Positions 46,673 to 56,999 are shown, counted from the stretch's first letter. The stretch: 64,000 bases of DNA from Leptolyngbya sp. FACHB-321 (GCF_014695975.1 NZ_JACJPI010000081.1:248001-312000); one strand, 5' to 3'. Numbers and translations are program-made. Notes: generated from the sequence alone by a model not told the origin.

Positions 46673-47691
46673 AGCTTTAGAACTCCGGTTTCAATAGCAT
46701 CAGGTTGGCTCAAGTTAGATTCCCAACGGCGCGGGGCAGAGGTGCGGCGAATCTCCCGCCAAATTGCGGTTGCAGCTAATGTACCATCTGCAACTGCAAT
46801 TGATACCTGATTTATGCCTTCTTTTAAATCACCAACAGCAAAGAGGCGAGGATGAGAGGTGCGACACATCGTATCGGTAACTAAGTTCTCACCCTTCCAC
46901 TGCAAGTCCAATTCTTTGAGATACTCGTTGAAGTAGTGCGAACCCATAGCCACAAGCCCTGTTTCTAGCTCTACCGTTGAGCCATCAGTAAGCGCAACAC
47001 CTGTCATTTCGTGGTTATGCCCGAGAAACTTGGCGATCGGTATCTCTACTAATGGGTAGCCATGCTCTTGCAATTTTTGACGCATCGCTTCGCCCACCTC
47101 ACACAGTCCTTGCGTAAAGACAGTGATGTAGGGTGTAAACCAGTTCAACACAAACGCTGTATTAATAGCTGCTTCAGACCCAACAAACAGTCCGCACTGC
47201 TTGTCGGCAATCTCATAGCCATCACAAATCATGCAGACGTGCAGATTGTAGCCTGCGTAGTCGTACACGTTTTGCATATCGTCAAGGTGGGGCAGTTGAT
47301 CGATAATGCCGCTTGCTGCCACCACATACTTACTGCGAAACACAGGGTAGATGCTGTCTTGCTTGCCGACCTTTACCTTGACTGCAAAAGTTTCACCTTC
47401 ATCGCGTACTGCTTCAACAAAACCAGCGAGGTAGTCACCCCCTAAAGAGAGTACGTGCTGCTGCCCCTGCTGCAAGAGTGTACGCCCAGGCGTATCAGGG
47501 GAAAGCCCCAGATAATTTCGTAAGTCCTGCATCCAGAACGATCGCCCTCGACCTTTCTCAATGACTAAGCAAGAAAGCCGATAGCGTTGCAAATACATTG
47601 CCGCCGCCAGCCCGCCCGCACCACCGCCCACGATAATGACATCATAGAGGTGGTCCAGCCGCTGATCCAGATTCTTTTTGGAAAGCTTCAT
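46669..47691 (-). CDS. Thioredoxin-reductase-like flavoprotein disulfide oxidoreductase
   Basis: A 340-residue two-dinucleotide-binding protein. The FAD site YDVIIVGGGAGGLAAAMYL lies near residues 16-35, a Cys pair HVCMICDGYE near 150-155 is at the place of the TrxR CATC motif, and the second FAD motif RLFAVGDLKEG is near 290. It resembles the deep-branching cyanobacterial thioredoxin-reductase-like group rather than classical NTR, since the NADPH-binding GGGxxA motif reads GLFVGSEAA. Partner and electron donor are unknown. First gene of an operon with the coiled-coil and hypothetical proteins. Confidence 0.87.
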   Translation of the reverse strand: MKLSKKNLDQRLDHLYDVIIVGGGAGGLAAAMYLQRYRLSCLVIEKGRGRSFWMQDLRNYLGLSPDTPGRTLLQQGQQHVLSLGGDYLAGFVEAVRDEGETFAVKVKVGKQDSIYPVFRSKYVVAASGIIDQLPHLDDMQNVYDYAGYNLHVCMICDGYEIADKQCGLFVGSEAAINTAFVLNWFTPYITVFTQGLCEVGEAMRQKLQEHGYPLVEIPIAKFLGHNHEMTGVALTDGSTVELETGLVAMGSHYFNEYLKELDLQWKGENLVTDTMCRTSHPRLFAVGDLKEGINQVSIAVADGTLAATAIWREIRRTSAPRRWESNLSQPDAIETGVLKL

Positions 47692-47798
47692 GGGCTTACT
47701 GCATTTGAGAGACTGATTACGTTTAAAGACAATGAAGGTGAGGATTTCCCCTAACCTCTCCAGTGTAAGCAGTTTACAGCGATTTTGGGAGGCTAGAA

Positions 47799-48119
47799 CT
47801 ATGCCTCTACCGCTTCTGATTCAACTTCTGGAACTTCTTGCTTAATCGTAAGAAAACGGATCACTTCCTCGCTCAAACGCATGGCACGTTCTAGTAAAGC
47901 AACCTGGCTCCCATCACTCTGATAGTTGATTTGAATATAGATGCCTTCACGGTTCTTTTGAATTTCGTATGCGAGACGGCGCTTGCCGCGATGCTGTGTT
48001 TCTAGGACGTTCGCACCATTTTCACGCAGAATGGTTTGATACTTTTCGATCGCCTGATCAACGGCTTCTTCGTTCAGGTCGGGACGAAGAATATACATCG
48101 TTTCGTAGAAATATTCCAT
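47799..48119 (-). CDS. rpsF: 30S ribosomal protein S6
   Basis: A 106-residue protein with the S6 features [38 protein letters not shown] and an acidic C-terminus. S6 binds 16S rRNA with S18 in the platform of the small subunit. A strong AAGGAGA ribosome binding site precedes ATG 48119. It stands alone, 107 bp upstream of the oxidoreductase gene on the same strand, without the rpsR or ssb neighbours common elsewhere. Confidence 0.96.
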   Translation of the reverse strand: MEYFYETMYILRPDLNEEAVDQAIEKYQTILRENGANVLETQHRGKRRLAYEIQKNREGIYIQINYQSDGSQVALLERAMRLSEEVIRFLTIKQEVPEVESEAVEA

Positions 48120-48436
48120 GTTCGTTAATCTCCTTATGGACTAATGGCTTCTTTAGACACGGCGAAGGCGCGAAGGCGATTCAGTGCAAGCACCACATAA
48201 GCGATCGCTGATTCCTGTTTTAGAAGCAAGGATCCATAATTCTATCGCCTTTCGGGCTGAATGGGGCAAGACGACAAACATCAGCTTAATGATGCATCAC
48301 GAATACCACCATGCCGGAAACTGTAGTGATAGGTTTAAATACGAGTCTGCTAAGGCAGAGTGATCGAGCGATTCTGTCGTCAGTGTCGAACGAATAGTTT
48401 AAAGTTTTTCTCGATGTGTGAGGAATCGTCTGAGTT
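48120..48436. other. Divergent region, rpsF to FAH-family gene
   Basis: About 317 bp with the rpsF leader and ribosome binding site at one end. No small gene or RNA motif recognised in the remainder. Confidence 0.45.
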
Positions 48437-49255
48437 ATGGCACAGCGCTACGTTCGGGTTCAAGCGGCAGATGGGCAGATTCACTACGGGCTACTCCAGC
48501 TTGGACGAGAAGTACAGGTGCTAGATGCGCCACCCTGGCTGAATGGTCATTTAACAGATTTAGAGCTGGCGGCGGAAACTTACAGCCTTCTAGCACCCTG
48601 TGCGCCCTCAAAAGTAGTGGCTGTTGGTAAAAACTATGCGGATCATGCAGCCGAAATGGGAACGCCTGTGCCTGACGAACCGCTGTTGTTTATGAAGCCA
48701 TCCACCGCTGTCATTGCTACAGATGGCATCATTCTTTATCCCTCGCAGTCGCGTCGCGTTGATTATGAGGGCGAGTTAGCGTTGGTGATTGGCGAACGTT
48801 GTGTAGACTGCACGCCCGAACAGGCGCAAGGGAAAATTTGGGGCTACACGATCGCCAATGATGTTACTGCCCGCGATCTACAGCGCAAGGATGGTCAGTG
48901 GACACGCGCTAAAGGGTTTGATACGTTTTGCCCTTTAGGTCCGTGGATTGTGCGAGATGTAAGTCCTGGCGCTCGGCTACAAACGTTTGTGAATGATGCA
49001 TCCAAACCTGTACAGTCTGCTTTTATCGATCAGATGGTTTTTCCACCAGACGTTTTGGTGTCTTACATCAGTCAAGCGATTACTTTACTGCCAGGAGATG
49101 TGGTACTAACGGGTACGCCTGAAGGTGTGGGAGCGCTGCAAGTGGGCGATCGCGTTCGTGTTGAGATCGAAGGCATTGGCTACCTTGACAACACTGTTGC
49201 GCTGCGATCGCCCGAGCCTCTGCTAGATTCTCAGCTACAAGCGGAAGACCTCTAA
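48437..49255 (+). CDS. Fumarylacetoacetate hydrolase (FAH) family protein
   Basis: A 272-residue enzyme with the FAH fold: VVAVGKNYADHAAEMG, FMKPSTAVI, the metal-binding VDYEGELALVIGERC, and TIANDVTARDLQRKDGQWTRAKG. The family includes acylpyruvases, oxaloacetate decarboxylases and ring-cleavage pathway hydratases; sequence alone does not choose between them. Homogentisate from the hppD product could lead to a fumarylacetoacetate substrate, but the genes are 14 kb apart and the short bacterial FAH type more often acts on acylpyruvates. Confidence 0.9.
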   Translation: MAQRYVRVQAADGQIHYGLLQLGREVQVLDAPPWLNGHLTDLELAAETYSLLAPCAPSKVVAVGKNYADHAAEMGTPVPDEPLLFMKPSTAVIATDGIILYPSQSRRVDYEGELALVIGERCVDCTPEQAQGKIWGYTIANDVTARDLQRKDGQWTRAKGFDTFCPLGPWIVRDVSPGARLQTFVNDASKPVQSAFIDQMVFPPDVLVSYISQAITLLPGDVVLTGTPEGVGALQVGDRVRVEIEGIGYLDNTVALRSPEPLLDSQLQAEDL

Positions 49256-49311
49256 TCGCTAAAGCTTTCCGCTTGTAAGCCGACTTGTTTGATTCTGACA
49301 AACCCTAACCC

Positions 49312-49806
49312 TTAACGAACCTGAGTATAAGCCGCATCCGAAATGGTTGGAATTTCAGCGTAGCGACCCATTGCCGACTGCACGACCGAGTAACCCACAG
49401 CCGCTACTACACCTAGAAAGATCGTGTTAAACAATGTCTGTTCTAGCAAGGTGCCTTGTAAGATCCCCGAGAGAGCATAGCGCCAGAGGATCGAAATTAA
49501 GCTCAACACGATGCCAAACAGAATTGACTGCATCGCATTAAAACGAATGAAATGCACGATCGACTCGTTTCTGACTACCAACAAAAAGAGTGCAAAAAAG
49601 ATGATCAGGGGCATGAAGCCGCCAAAACCATAGTAGGCGCTTAAAAGCGGTGCAAGCGGCAGCGCAATGGCATTGAAAATTGGACTGAGGAAGGAGCCAG
49701 ATCCAACTACTCTATAGACCATGCCAATCACGTCTAGCAGCGGTAACAAGTAAACTAAGCAAGCAAAGATCCGGTCTGTGGGAGAAATAGACCCGCGCCA
49801 AGCCAT
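49312..49806 (-). CDS. Tic20-family membrane protein
   Basis: A 164-residue protein with four membrane segments. MAWRGSISPTDRIFACLVYLLPLLD, then the central FIRFNAMQSILFGIVLSLI, are those of cyanobacterial homologues of the plastid translocon subunit Tic20. The role in cyanobacteria is not settled. ATG 49806 has a GGAG ribosome binding site eight bases upstream on its strand, so the 15 extra codons to 49851 are excluded. It is convergent with the FAH-family gene, 56 bp away. Confidence 0.92.
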   Translation of the reverse strand: MAWRGSISPTDRIFACLVYLLPLLDVIGMVYRVVGSGSFLSPIFNAIALPLAPLLSAYYGFGGFMPLIIFFALFLLVVRNESIVHFIRFNAMQSILFGIVLSLISILWRYALSGILQGTLLEQTLFNTIFLGVVAAVGYSVVQSAMGRYAEIPTISDAAYTQVR

Positions 49807-50021
49807 GTTGCATTCTCCAGAAATGAGGTGATTTTTGAGGCTTTGTTTCAAACTTCAGATATTGCTCAGGATAGCGTAATTAGCAATGGATGCCCAATTT
49901 TGACGGCTTCCTGAACAGTCTCACAAAGCTCGCTCCTACTGCGATTGTCCTTCATCATGCTGTTTGATTTTGAATGAGGCGATCGCTCCATTGACACTCT
50001 TGAGCGAGAGACGCGATCGCT

Positions 50022-50639
50022 CTAGCAGCAGTCTAACCGGGTCGCGCCAAGATACTTGGTCAGGTATGGCGAAAAGACCTCATAAATGAGCGTCAGCGGT
50101 TGACCGTGATGCCAGAACAAATAATGTCGCCCCCAGAGTGGTCCCGTTTGCCCAAATGCTAATTCCAACGGCGCTGAATGACCGTAGTAGATACCCTGCA
50201 CATCGCGATACAGTTCTGTGCGTAGACGTGCGAGGCTTGCCCAGATGGGGAGCGATCGATTTTGCAAGTAGTCATCCACATGGCTGGCTTCCCACCAGGA
50301 TGTAGCATAAGCGAGACGTTGCCCTGAAGCGGTTCGCAACCACACCTGCCGCCGTACACGCGGACCCGGCACTACCTGAAGTTGCCTTGGAGCATTGTCT
50401 TCATCCATCCCAATGGCTGACATATCAATTACGTCAACTTCTGTTGGTTCGCCAGTCAGGAGTTGCAAGTGGCGTGTGGGTGAACCGTCGCCCAGCATCA
50501 GCATTTGCCAGGTTGGTGCTAACTGGTGATGAGGGAGACCCTGCTGCACCACTTTGTCGTCTCCTTGCCAAAGGGGGTCGATCGGGTGCCAGATTGTTGG
50601 CAACGCAACGCTGTCAGGAGACTCAACCGTTGTAGACAA
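50022..50639 (-). CDS. Chorismate pyruvate-lyase family protein
   Basis: A 205-residue protein of the cyanobacterial chorismate lyase (DUF98) group. PTWQMLMLGDGSPTRHLQLL near residue 42, VRRQVWLRTASGQRLAYATSWW near 93 and GQPLTLIYEVFSP at the C-terminus are typical. It would convert chorismate to 4-hydroxybenzoate, the head-group precursor of plastoquinone in cyanobacteria. The start is TTG 50639, as no ATG lies near the expected N-terminus. Single gene. Confidence 0.88.
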   Translation of the reverse strand: MSTTVESPDSVALPTIWHPIDPLWQGDDKVVQQGLPHHQLAPTWQMLMLGDGSPTRHLQLLTGEPTEVDVIDMSAIGMDEDNAPRQLQVVPGPRVRRQVWLRTASGQRLAYATSWWEASHVDDYLQNRSLPIWASLARLRTELYRDVQGIYYGHSAPLELAFGQTGPLWGRHYLFWHHGQPLTLIYEVFSPYLTKYLGATRLDCC

Positions 50640-50813
50640 TTTTCTTTACACAACTTAACCTCATTATAATCATAGCGTCCTGGGTAAAGAAGTTTTGGGA
50701 GGAGGCGATCGGAGTTATTTATTATTGATTCTTAGAGGAAGCGGAGAGGCAAGAGAGCAGGGGAGGCAGAGGCAGCAGCTACAAAACTAAAACTTTTCCG
50801 TTCCCTCAGTTCC

Positions 50814-52172
50814 CTACTTCCGCTCTGCCCAAGCTCGCATCTTGCCGGGATTCAGCAACCCATAGGGATCAACCCTTTCCTTAAAGCGCAACTGTTCTAC
50901 GTCAACCGTCTTCCTGCCACCATCTTCTAAAACGAAGGTGTGTGGATTGGCAATGAAGGCACCATTGTCTTCGTGGTAGCGAATAATTTCTGCTAGGCGC
51001 TCTGGAGTGGTGTAACGAACAATCTGCAAGGCGGCAGGTATTGCTTCGCCACCCATCCGAATAAACTCCAGATGCATCATCACCTCATCGCCAAAATGCT
51101 GATACATCCGCTCCACCAACTTCAATTCCTTATCGGACGGAAACATGGTTTGCAGGTAGGTGAGAGATGGATCAACGCTGCGGGCATGGAGCGTGGTGTG
51201 ATTCCAGGAGTACTCAACCAGTGTGCTTCCCCTGCTCGCTTCTTGGGCGCTTTTTTGCAAACAGATAGTGCCGTTGTACTCGCTCACCAGGGCTGCAAAG
51301 GGTTCTAGAGACGATTCTGCAACTAAAACTAAAGCGCAATGACTGCCAGCAGGAATCATATTGCGAAACGCGGCGAAATAGGTGGGGATGGGATCGGCGC
51401 AGATGCAGACGAGCTTTTTGATCATGCCATCACTATCGCTAAAGACTTGCCCAAACCGAGCCGCTGTCATGAAATCGGGGAAGGCTACAATTGCCTCTGC
51501 CCAGGCATAAGCTGGTGCAAGGGGAATTTCTAGCTCTGTGATGATGCCGTTGGTGCCATAGGCGTGAGCGACTTTGTAAACATCATCGCCGCGTAGCTCA
51601 ATCACGCGAGGTTCATCTTCTACCGTAACGACTCGTACTGCAAGGAGGTTGCCGCGATCGCGAATTTGCCCATAAGTGATCGAGCCAATGCCCCCGCTGC
51701 CGCCACCAATAAAACCGCCAATCGTCGCTGTACGGTAGGTAGAAGGCAACATCCGAATCTCCCAGCCGCTACTTCGTGTCTCTTTATCCAGAGCCGCTAG
51801 CTTCACTCCTGGTTCCACACACGCGATCCCTGGTTTGACCCATTTCACTGCCTGCATTCTCGATAAGTCAAGAATAACTCCACCCTGAAGTGGCACACAC
51901 TGTCCGTAATTACCTGTCCCTGCACCACGCACCGTCAGGGGGAGCCTCCGTTTAACGCAGGCGGTTACCACCTGTATGACCGCTGCTTCTGTTGTTGGGC
52001 GCACCACAACATCGCCTCGCTTGCCGTCTAGTAGCGGTTGCAGAATAGGGCTAAAAGTGTAGTAGTCCTGCGAAAGTTTTGTGAGTTGAGCCGGGTCAGT
52101 AATGATCTCTAGTCCAGTTAACTCGGCAGAAAAGCTTTCCAGATCAGCGGGTTGAGCGGTTGTAGAAGTCAT
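50814..52172 (-). CDS. FAD-binding (GlcD-type) oxidoreductase
   Basis: A 452-residue enzyme of the vanillyl-alcohol-oxidase/GlcD superfamily. The N-terminal PCMH FAD domain has VVRPTTEAAVIQVVTACV and LTVRGAGTGNYGQ, then GGFIGGGSGGIGSITYGQIRD; the C-terminal cap ends DPYGLLNPGKMRAW. There is no Cys-rich subunit nearby. Substrates for this group are hydroxy acids such as glycolate or lactate; the exact one cannot be read here. Divergent from hemC. Confidence 0.9.
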   Translation of the reverse strand: MTSTTAQPADLESFSAELTGLEIITDPAQLTKLSQDYYTFSPILQPLLDGKRGDVVVRPTTEAAVIQVVTACVKRRLPLTVRGAGTGNYGQCVPLQGGVILDLSRMQAVKWVKPGIACVEPGVKLAALDKETRSSGWEIRMLPSTYRTATIGGFIGGGSGGIGSITYGQIRDRGNLLAVRVVTVEDEPRVIELRGDDVYKVAHAYGTNGIITELEIPLAPAYAWAEAIVAFPDFMTAARFGQVFSDSDGMIKKLVCICADPIPTYFAAFRNMIPAGSHCALVLVAESSLEPFAALVSEYNGTICLQKSAQEASRGSTLVEYSWNHTTLHARSVDPSLTYLQTMFPSDKELKLVERMYQHFGDEVMMHLEFIRMGGEAIPAALQIVRYTTPERLAEIIRYHEDNGAFIANPHTFVLEDGGRKTVDVEQLRFKERVDPYGLLNPGKMRAWAERK

Positions 52173-52554
52173 TGGCGATCGTGCAAACGTCTAAAGAGCG
52201 TGATGGCAATTCGCTTTTGCTGATTCATTCCCAGCCCCATTAACAGCAGTAGGGGATTTTTTACCAGCATTCAGCATGACACAAAGCAATACAGGGCAGG
52301 TTGCTAGGGGAGCAAGTCTATCTAAGTCTTCCAGTATGTGCCTCTGTCCATTGTCTTTAACGATACGGTCTGGGCAAGCAGTACTCTTTTGACCCGCATA
52401 GGCTCTGAAGCTTGCTGCTGTTTACACAGAATATCCTGTCTTCCAGCTTAATTATCTGTAACGCTTCACCGCTTAAGACCCACACCAAAGGAGTTACACA
52501 CTGCGGTAATGTGGAGGGAGTGACTTTTGAAGCTCGTTTCAAGCCCTGGAATTT
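52173..52554. other. Divergent region, GlcD-type gene to hemC
   Basis: About 380 bp with the hemC promoter by position. No palindrome, RNA motif or small gene recognised. Confidence 0.45.
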
Positions 52555-53526
52555 ATGTCGCCTACCGTAACTCCGATTGCCGCTCGTACGATTCGCATTG
52601 GTTCCCGCAAAAGTCAGTTAGCCCTGGTGCAAACCTATTGGGTGCAAGAGCAATTGCAAAAAGCCTTTCCAGAGAGAACCTTTGAAGTACACACTATGAG
52701 TACTCAGGGCGACAAGATTCTGGATGTAGCGCTGGCAAAAATTGGCGATAAAGGTTTATTCACGAAAGAGTTAGAAGTTGGCATGATCAATGGTGACATT
52801 GATTTTGCTGTTCATTCCCTCAAAGATTTGCCGACTCACTTGCCAGAAGGTCTGGTTCTAGGCTGCGTCACTGAGCGCGAAAACCCTGCCGATGCGCTGG
52901 TAGTTCACGAACAGCACAAAGACAAGCAGCTAGACACATTGCCACAGGGGGCGATCGTCGGTACGTCTTCGCTCCGACGCTTAGCGCAACTGCGACACCA
53001 CTATCCCCATCTCAGCTTTAAAGATGTACGGGGAAACTTGAATACGCGGCTGGCGAAGCTGGATGCAGGCGAGTATGACGCGCTGATTTTAGCGGCGGCA
53101 GGCTTGCAGCGGTTGAACATGGCAGACCGCATTCATCAATTTATTCCTGCAGAAATCTCGCTGCACGCGGTTGGGCAAGGGGCGCTTGGTATTGAATGTC
53201 GAGGCGATGATGCTGAAGTATTGTTACTGCTTAAAGCACTAGAGCATAAGCCAACAGCCTACCGTTGCTATGCGGAACGCTCTTTCTTGCGATCATTGGA
53301 AGGCGGCTGTCAAGTACCGATCGGCGTGAACACTACTCTAGAGGGCGATCAGCTGACACTACTTGGCATCGTCATCAGCCTGGATGGACAAAAAGTGGCA
53401 AAAGATAGCGTGGCTGGCTTGGCAACAGAGGCTGAGGCGCTAGGTCTGGAGCTTGCTCAACGTCTTCGCCAACAGGGCGCACAGGAGATTCTCGACGAGA
53501 TTCTGGCAACGGTACAGCGAAGTTAA
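52555..53526 (+). CDS. hemC: Porphobilinogen deaminase (hydroxymethylbilane synthase)
   Basis: A 323-residue enzyme with [18 protein letters not shown] at the start, [30 protein letters not shown] and the dipyrromethane cofactor Cys in [11 protein letters not shown] (about residue 255). It polymerises four porphobilinogens to hydroxymethylbilane in the tetrapyrrole path that also uses HemJ in this window. Length is normal. It precedes the kinase-CHASE2 gene by 110 bp on the same strand. Confidence 0.96.
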   Translation: MSPTVTPIAARTIRIGSRKSQLALVQTYWVQEQLQKAFPERTFEVHTMSTQGDKILDVALAKIGDKGLFTKELEVGMINGDIDFAVHSLKDLPTHLPEGLVLGCVTERENPADALVVHEQHKDKQLDTLPQGAIVGTSSLRRLAQLRHHYPHLSFKDVRGNLNTRLAKLDAGEYDALILAAAGLQRLNMADRIHQFIPAEISLHAVGQGALGIECRGDDAEVLLLLKALEHKPTAYRCYAERSFLRSLEGGCQVPIGVNTTLEGDQLTLLGIVISLDGQKVAKDSVAGLATEAEALGLELAQRLRQQGAQEILDEILATVQRS

Positions 53527-53636
53527 GAGCAGTTCTAAACCTGCAAATTTGTGTGCCACAATCGGTAGCAGCGCTGCAACTGCTCACTCAGGATGCCCTT
53601 TTTTCGCAGCCGTGAACTTCATCAAGGCTGGGCTAT

Positions 53637-55856
53637 ATGATGGGAACCCTGCTAAACGGACGTTTCAGAATCATTCAGGTTTTGGGCAGTGGTGGTTTTG
53701 GGCAGACCTATATTGCAGAAGATATTCTGCAACCCGATCGTCCTCAGTGTGTCATTAAGCACTTTAAGCCCGCTTATCAAGAACCAGGATTCTTGCAGAT
53801 CGCACGTCGCCTCTTTGCGACCGAAGTCGAGACCTTGCGAAAGTTAGGTAGCCATGACCAAATTCCTACGCTCTTAGCTGATTTTGAGGAAAACGAGGAG
53901 TTTTATCTAGCGCAAGAATACGTTGAAGGGCAGCCGTTAAGTGATGAACTGGCAGCGGCAAAACGGCTTGAGGAAGCAACCGTGACTGCTCTCCTCCGAG
54001 ACGTGCTGCAAGTTCTGACGTTTGTGCATCAAAACAATGTCATTCACCGCGATATTAAGCCCGGAAATTTGATTCGGCGGCAGCGAGACGGCAAGTTCGT
54101 GCTGATTGACTTTGGCGCTGTTAAAGAAATTCAAACGCAGATCACAAGCATGGTGCCGGGTCAGACCGAACTGACTGTAGGCATTGGCACACACGGCTAT
54201 GGACCGAGTGAGCAAATGATGGGCAAACCGCGCTACAACAGTGATTTGTATGCGCTGGGCATGACGGCAATCACGGCACTGACGGGCTTACAGCCCTTTC
54301 AACTGCCAACTCATCCTGAAACAGGCGAAGCAATTTGGTGTGACCAGGCGCAGGTAAGCCCTGGCTTGGCAGCCATTTTAACGAAAATGACGCGCTACCA
54401 CTTTAGTCAGCGTTATCAGACAGCTCAGTCAGCACTATATGCCTTAGATCATCCAACTGAGATCGTTGCAGATGACACGCAGCTACCTATGACGCTGTCA
54501 ACGTACCTGCCAACGGAGGTTCTAAACCGTGCCCTTGATCGTGCCAGTCAGCCTCAAACGGATCAACTAGCGTTAACGCACTCGCAGCCACTCTCAGAAA
54601 GCGTGTTAGGCGTTGACAATAGACCAAGGGGGAAGTTGGCAAGGGTCGCTGTGGGCATTGCCAGCTTTGCAATCACGGGGTTGATACTCGGTCTGCGCCA
54701 GTTGGGTTGGTTACAACCGCTAGAGTTGGCGGCATATGATCGCTTGGTGCAGGTTAGCCCAGACCCCGGTTTGGATCACCGCTTGCTGGTGGTGGGCATT
54801 ACCGAGGCTGATATTGCTGCTCAAAAGCGCTTTCCGGTCGCCGATCATATCCTTGCGCAGGCAATCACGACACTTCAGACTGCTAAACCTAGAGTGATTG
54901 GGCTTGATCTATTACGCGATATTCCCCAACCGCCAGGTCGTACAGAATTTTTGGCTGCAATCAACGCACCGAACGTTATTGCGATTACCAACCTGGGCAG
55001 CGCGGCTACACCGGCAGCACCAGCGCCTCCAGGAGTGCCTCTCGATCGTATTGGGTTCAACGACTTTGTACTTGACCCAGGTGATGTATTGCGGCGTAAC
55101 CTGCTGTTTGCTGACAGTGCCGTAAATCACACTGCGACTGTCGATAAACGTCCCACGACCTTTTATTCTTTTTCGTTGCGGTTGGCGCTGACCTATCTTG
55201 CCAATCAAAAACTTTCGCTTCAGCCACGCTCCAATGATCCTGGCTTGTTTCAGCTTGGCAAGACACAGTTTAGTCCGTTAGAGAGTCAGGCGGGTGGCTA
55301 CCAGGCGATCGATGCTCGCGGCTATCAAGTTTTGCTCAAATACCGGGGACGGGCGATCGCGCGGCAGGTCAGCCTAAGCGATGTTCTTAACGGCAAGGTT
55401 CAGCCTGATTGGGTGAAGGATAAAGTCGTCCTGATTGGCACAACGGCACCCAGCGGTAAAGATCTCTTTTCTACCCCCTATAGTGCTGCTAGTGACGAGA
55501 CGCCCCGCATGGCTGGAGTGTTGCTGCACGCACAGATGGTTAGCCAGCTTTTAGACGCAGCTCTGGAAGGACGATCGCTCTTCTGGTTTTGGTCTGAATG
55601 GGTTGAAGCATTATGGATTGCAGTCTGGGCAGCGATCGGTGGCGCACTAGCATGGTACATCCGGCAACCGATGGTGTTGGCATTAAGTGGTACGTTGCTC
55701 TTACTCAGTTTGGCTGTTATCGTCTTCAGCCTTTTTTTGCAACAAGGCTGGATTCCGCTTATAGCACCTGCGTTCGCAGCGACAGCGACAGGCGGTCTTG
55801 TGATTGCTTACCGTGGGTATTGGTCACAGCCGTCAGACAAGGTTGGTCGCTCGTGA
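53637..55856 (+). CDS. Serine/threonine kinase with C-terminal CHASE2 domain
   Basis: A 739-residue membrane protein. Residues 10-275 form a Hanks-type kinase: GSGGFGQTYIA loop, catalytic Lys in CVIKHF (about 41), HRDIKPGN (about 138) and DFGAVKE. A Pro/Gln linker leads to a membrane segment (about 338-355), then a CHASE2 sensor domain (LLVVGITEADI to about 640, exported), and three more membrane segments close the protein. The order, kinase first and sensor last, is the cyanobacterial arrangement. Two adjacent ATGs (53637, 53640). Confidence 0.93.
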   Translation: MMGTLLNGRFRIIQVLGSGGFGQTYIAEDILQPDRPQCVIKHFKPAYQEPGFLQIARRLFATEVETLRKLGSHDQIPTLLADFEENEEFYLAQEYVEGQPLSDELAAAKRLEEATVTALLRDVLQVLTFVHQNNVIHRDIKPGNLIRRQRDGKFVLIDFGAVKEIQTQITSMVPGQTELTVGIGTHGYGPSEQMMGKPRYNSDLYALGMTAITALTGLQPFQLPTHPETGEAIWCDQAQVSPGLAAILTKMTRYHFSQRYQTAQSALYALDHPTEIVADDTQLPMTLSTYLPTEVLNRALDRASQPQTDQLALTHSQPLSESVLGVDNRPRGKLARVAVGIASFAITGLILGLRQLGWLQPLELAAYDRLVQVSPDPGLDHRLLVVGITEADIAAQKRFPVADHILAQAITTLQTAKPRVIGLDLLRDIPQPPGRTEFLAAINAPNVIAITNLGSAATPAAPAPPGVPLDRIGFNDFVLDPGDVLRRNLLFADSAVNHTATVDKRPTTFYSFSLRLALTYLANQKLSLQPRSNDPGLFQLGKTQFSPLESQAGGYQAIDARGYQVLLKYRGRAIARQVSLSDVLNGKVQPDWVKDKVVLIGTTAPSGKDLFSTPYSAASDETPRMAGVLLHAQMVSQLLDAALEGRSLFWFWSEWVEALWIAVWAAIGGALAWYIRQPMVLALSGTLLLLSLAVIVFSLFLQQGWIPLIAPAFAATATGGLVIAYRGYWSQPSDKVGRS

Positions 55857-56063
55857 GCCGTCAGCCGTTAGCATAAAATTCAAGCTGATTGTTCTACAGC
55901 AACGTCAGCTCTTTAGAGGCACAGAAACTTTGATGAGATACCATCTGTGAGTCTTGATACTTACCAAAAGTAAGGACATCAAATGTCGTGTGTCGATCAA
56001 CAAAAACTTTCCAAAGGTCGCCGTGATCCTGGACAATCAAAGCGATCGACTTAACGAATTTTG

Positions 56064-56930
56064 ATGGACCCTCAACTCGCGCAATTAGTTGTTAATGGCA
56101 TTGCAGTGGGCAGCATTATTGCCCTGGCATCGATCGGTTTAACCCTTACCTACGGCATTCTGCGTCTTTCTAACTTTGCCCACGGCGATTTTATGACCCT
56201 GGGTGCCTACCTGACGCTGCTGGTCAATACAGCGGGACTTAACATCTGGCTCTCCATGCTAGTAGGCGCAGGGATGACGGTTCTGGCAGTGCTATTAAGT
56301 GAGAAGCTTATCTGGTCGCCTATGCGTGCCCGTCGCGCTAATTCGACCACGCTAATCATTATTTCGATCGGTCTAGCGCTATTTCTTCGCAACGGCATTA
56401 TTTTTTTATGGGGCGGCGGCAACCAGCGCTATAACCTACCCGTTTCTGAAGCGATCCCCGTGCTGGGGTTGCGGATCGCTTATTACAATCTTGTCGTCAT
56501 GGTGCTGGCAGTTGTGGCGATCGCAGCTCTTCACTATCTCTTGAAAAACACCCGCATTGGTAAAGCCATGCGTGCCGTTGCGGATGATATTGACTTGGCT
56601 CGCGTCACGGGGATCGATGTCGATCGCGTAGTTGTCTGGACTTGGATTATTGCGGGTGGTTTGACTGCGCTCGGCGGCAGTATGTTGGGCTTGGTTGAAG
56701 CAGTACGCCCCAACATGGGATGGTTTCTGATTTTGCCGTTGTTTGCGGCGGTCATCCTAGGCGGTATCGGCAATCCCTATGGCGCGATCGCTGGAGCATT
56801 CGTCATTGGCATTGCCCAAGAAGTCAGCACGTACTGGCTAGCATCAGAATACAAGCTTGCAGTCGCCCTGGTGATGATGGTGCTGGTCTTACTGTTCCGT
56901 CCGCAAGGCATCTTCAGGGGCACCCTTTGA
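56064..56930 (+). CDS. Branched-chain/neutral amino acid ABC permease (LivH/NatD type)
   Basis: A 288-residue membrane protein with about eight membrane segments. GIAVGSIIALASIGLTLTYG, the LSNFAHGDFMTLGAYL motif, and ILGGIGNPYGAIAGAF are LivH-family signatures; the cyanobacterial neutral amino acid transporter permease NatD is the closest known type. ATG 56064 is chosen over TTG 56061. The other Nat/Liv components are not adjacent, as is usual for the scattered nat genes. Confidence 0.92.
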   Translation: MDPQLAQLVVNGIAVGSIIALASIGLTLTYGILRLSNFAHGDFMTLGAYLTLLVNTAGLNIWLSMLVGAGMTVLAVLLSEKLIWSPMRARRANSTTLIIISIGLALFLRNGIIFLWGGGNQRYNLPVSEAIPVLGLRIAYYNLVVMVLAVVAIAALHYLLKNTRIGKAMRAVADDIDLARVTGIDVDRVVVWTWIIAGGLTALGGSMLGLVEAVRPNMGWFLILPLFAAVILGGIGNPYGAIAGAFVIGIAQEVSTYWLASEYKLAVALVMMVLVLLFRPQGIFRGTL

Positions 56931-56959
56931 GAGAGGGGCGATCGTGCACGAACGCTTAT

Positions 56960-56987
56960 GTAGGGGCACTACACCTAATGCCCCTAC
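56960..56987. terminator. Hairpin between convergent genes
   Basis: GTAGGGGCA (56960-56968) pairs perfectly with TGCCCCTAC (56979-56987) around a 10-base loop. It sits between the permease gene (plus) and the 47-codon gene (minus). No T-run follows; it may be a repeat-type hairpin acting as a terminator. Confidence 0.5.
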
Positions 56988-56999
56988 CAGTGAACTGAA

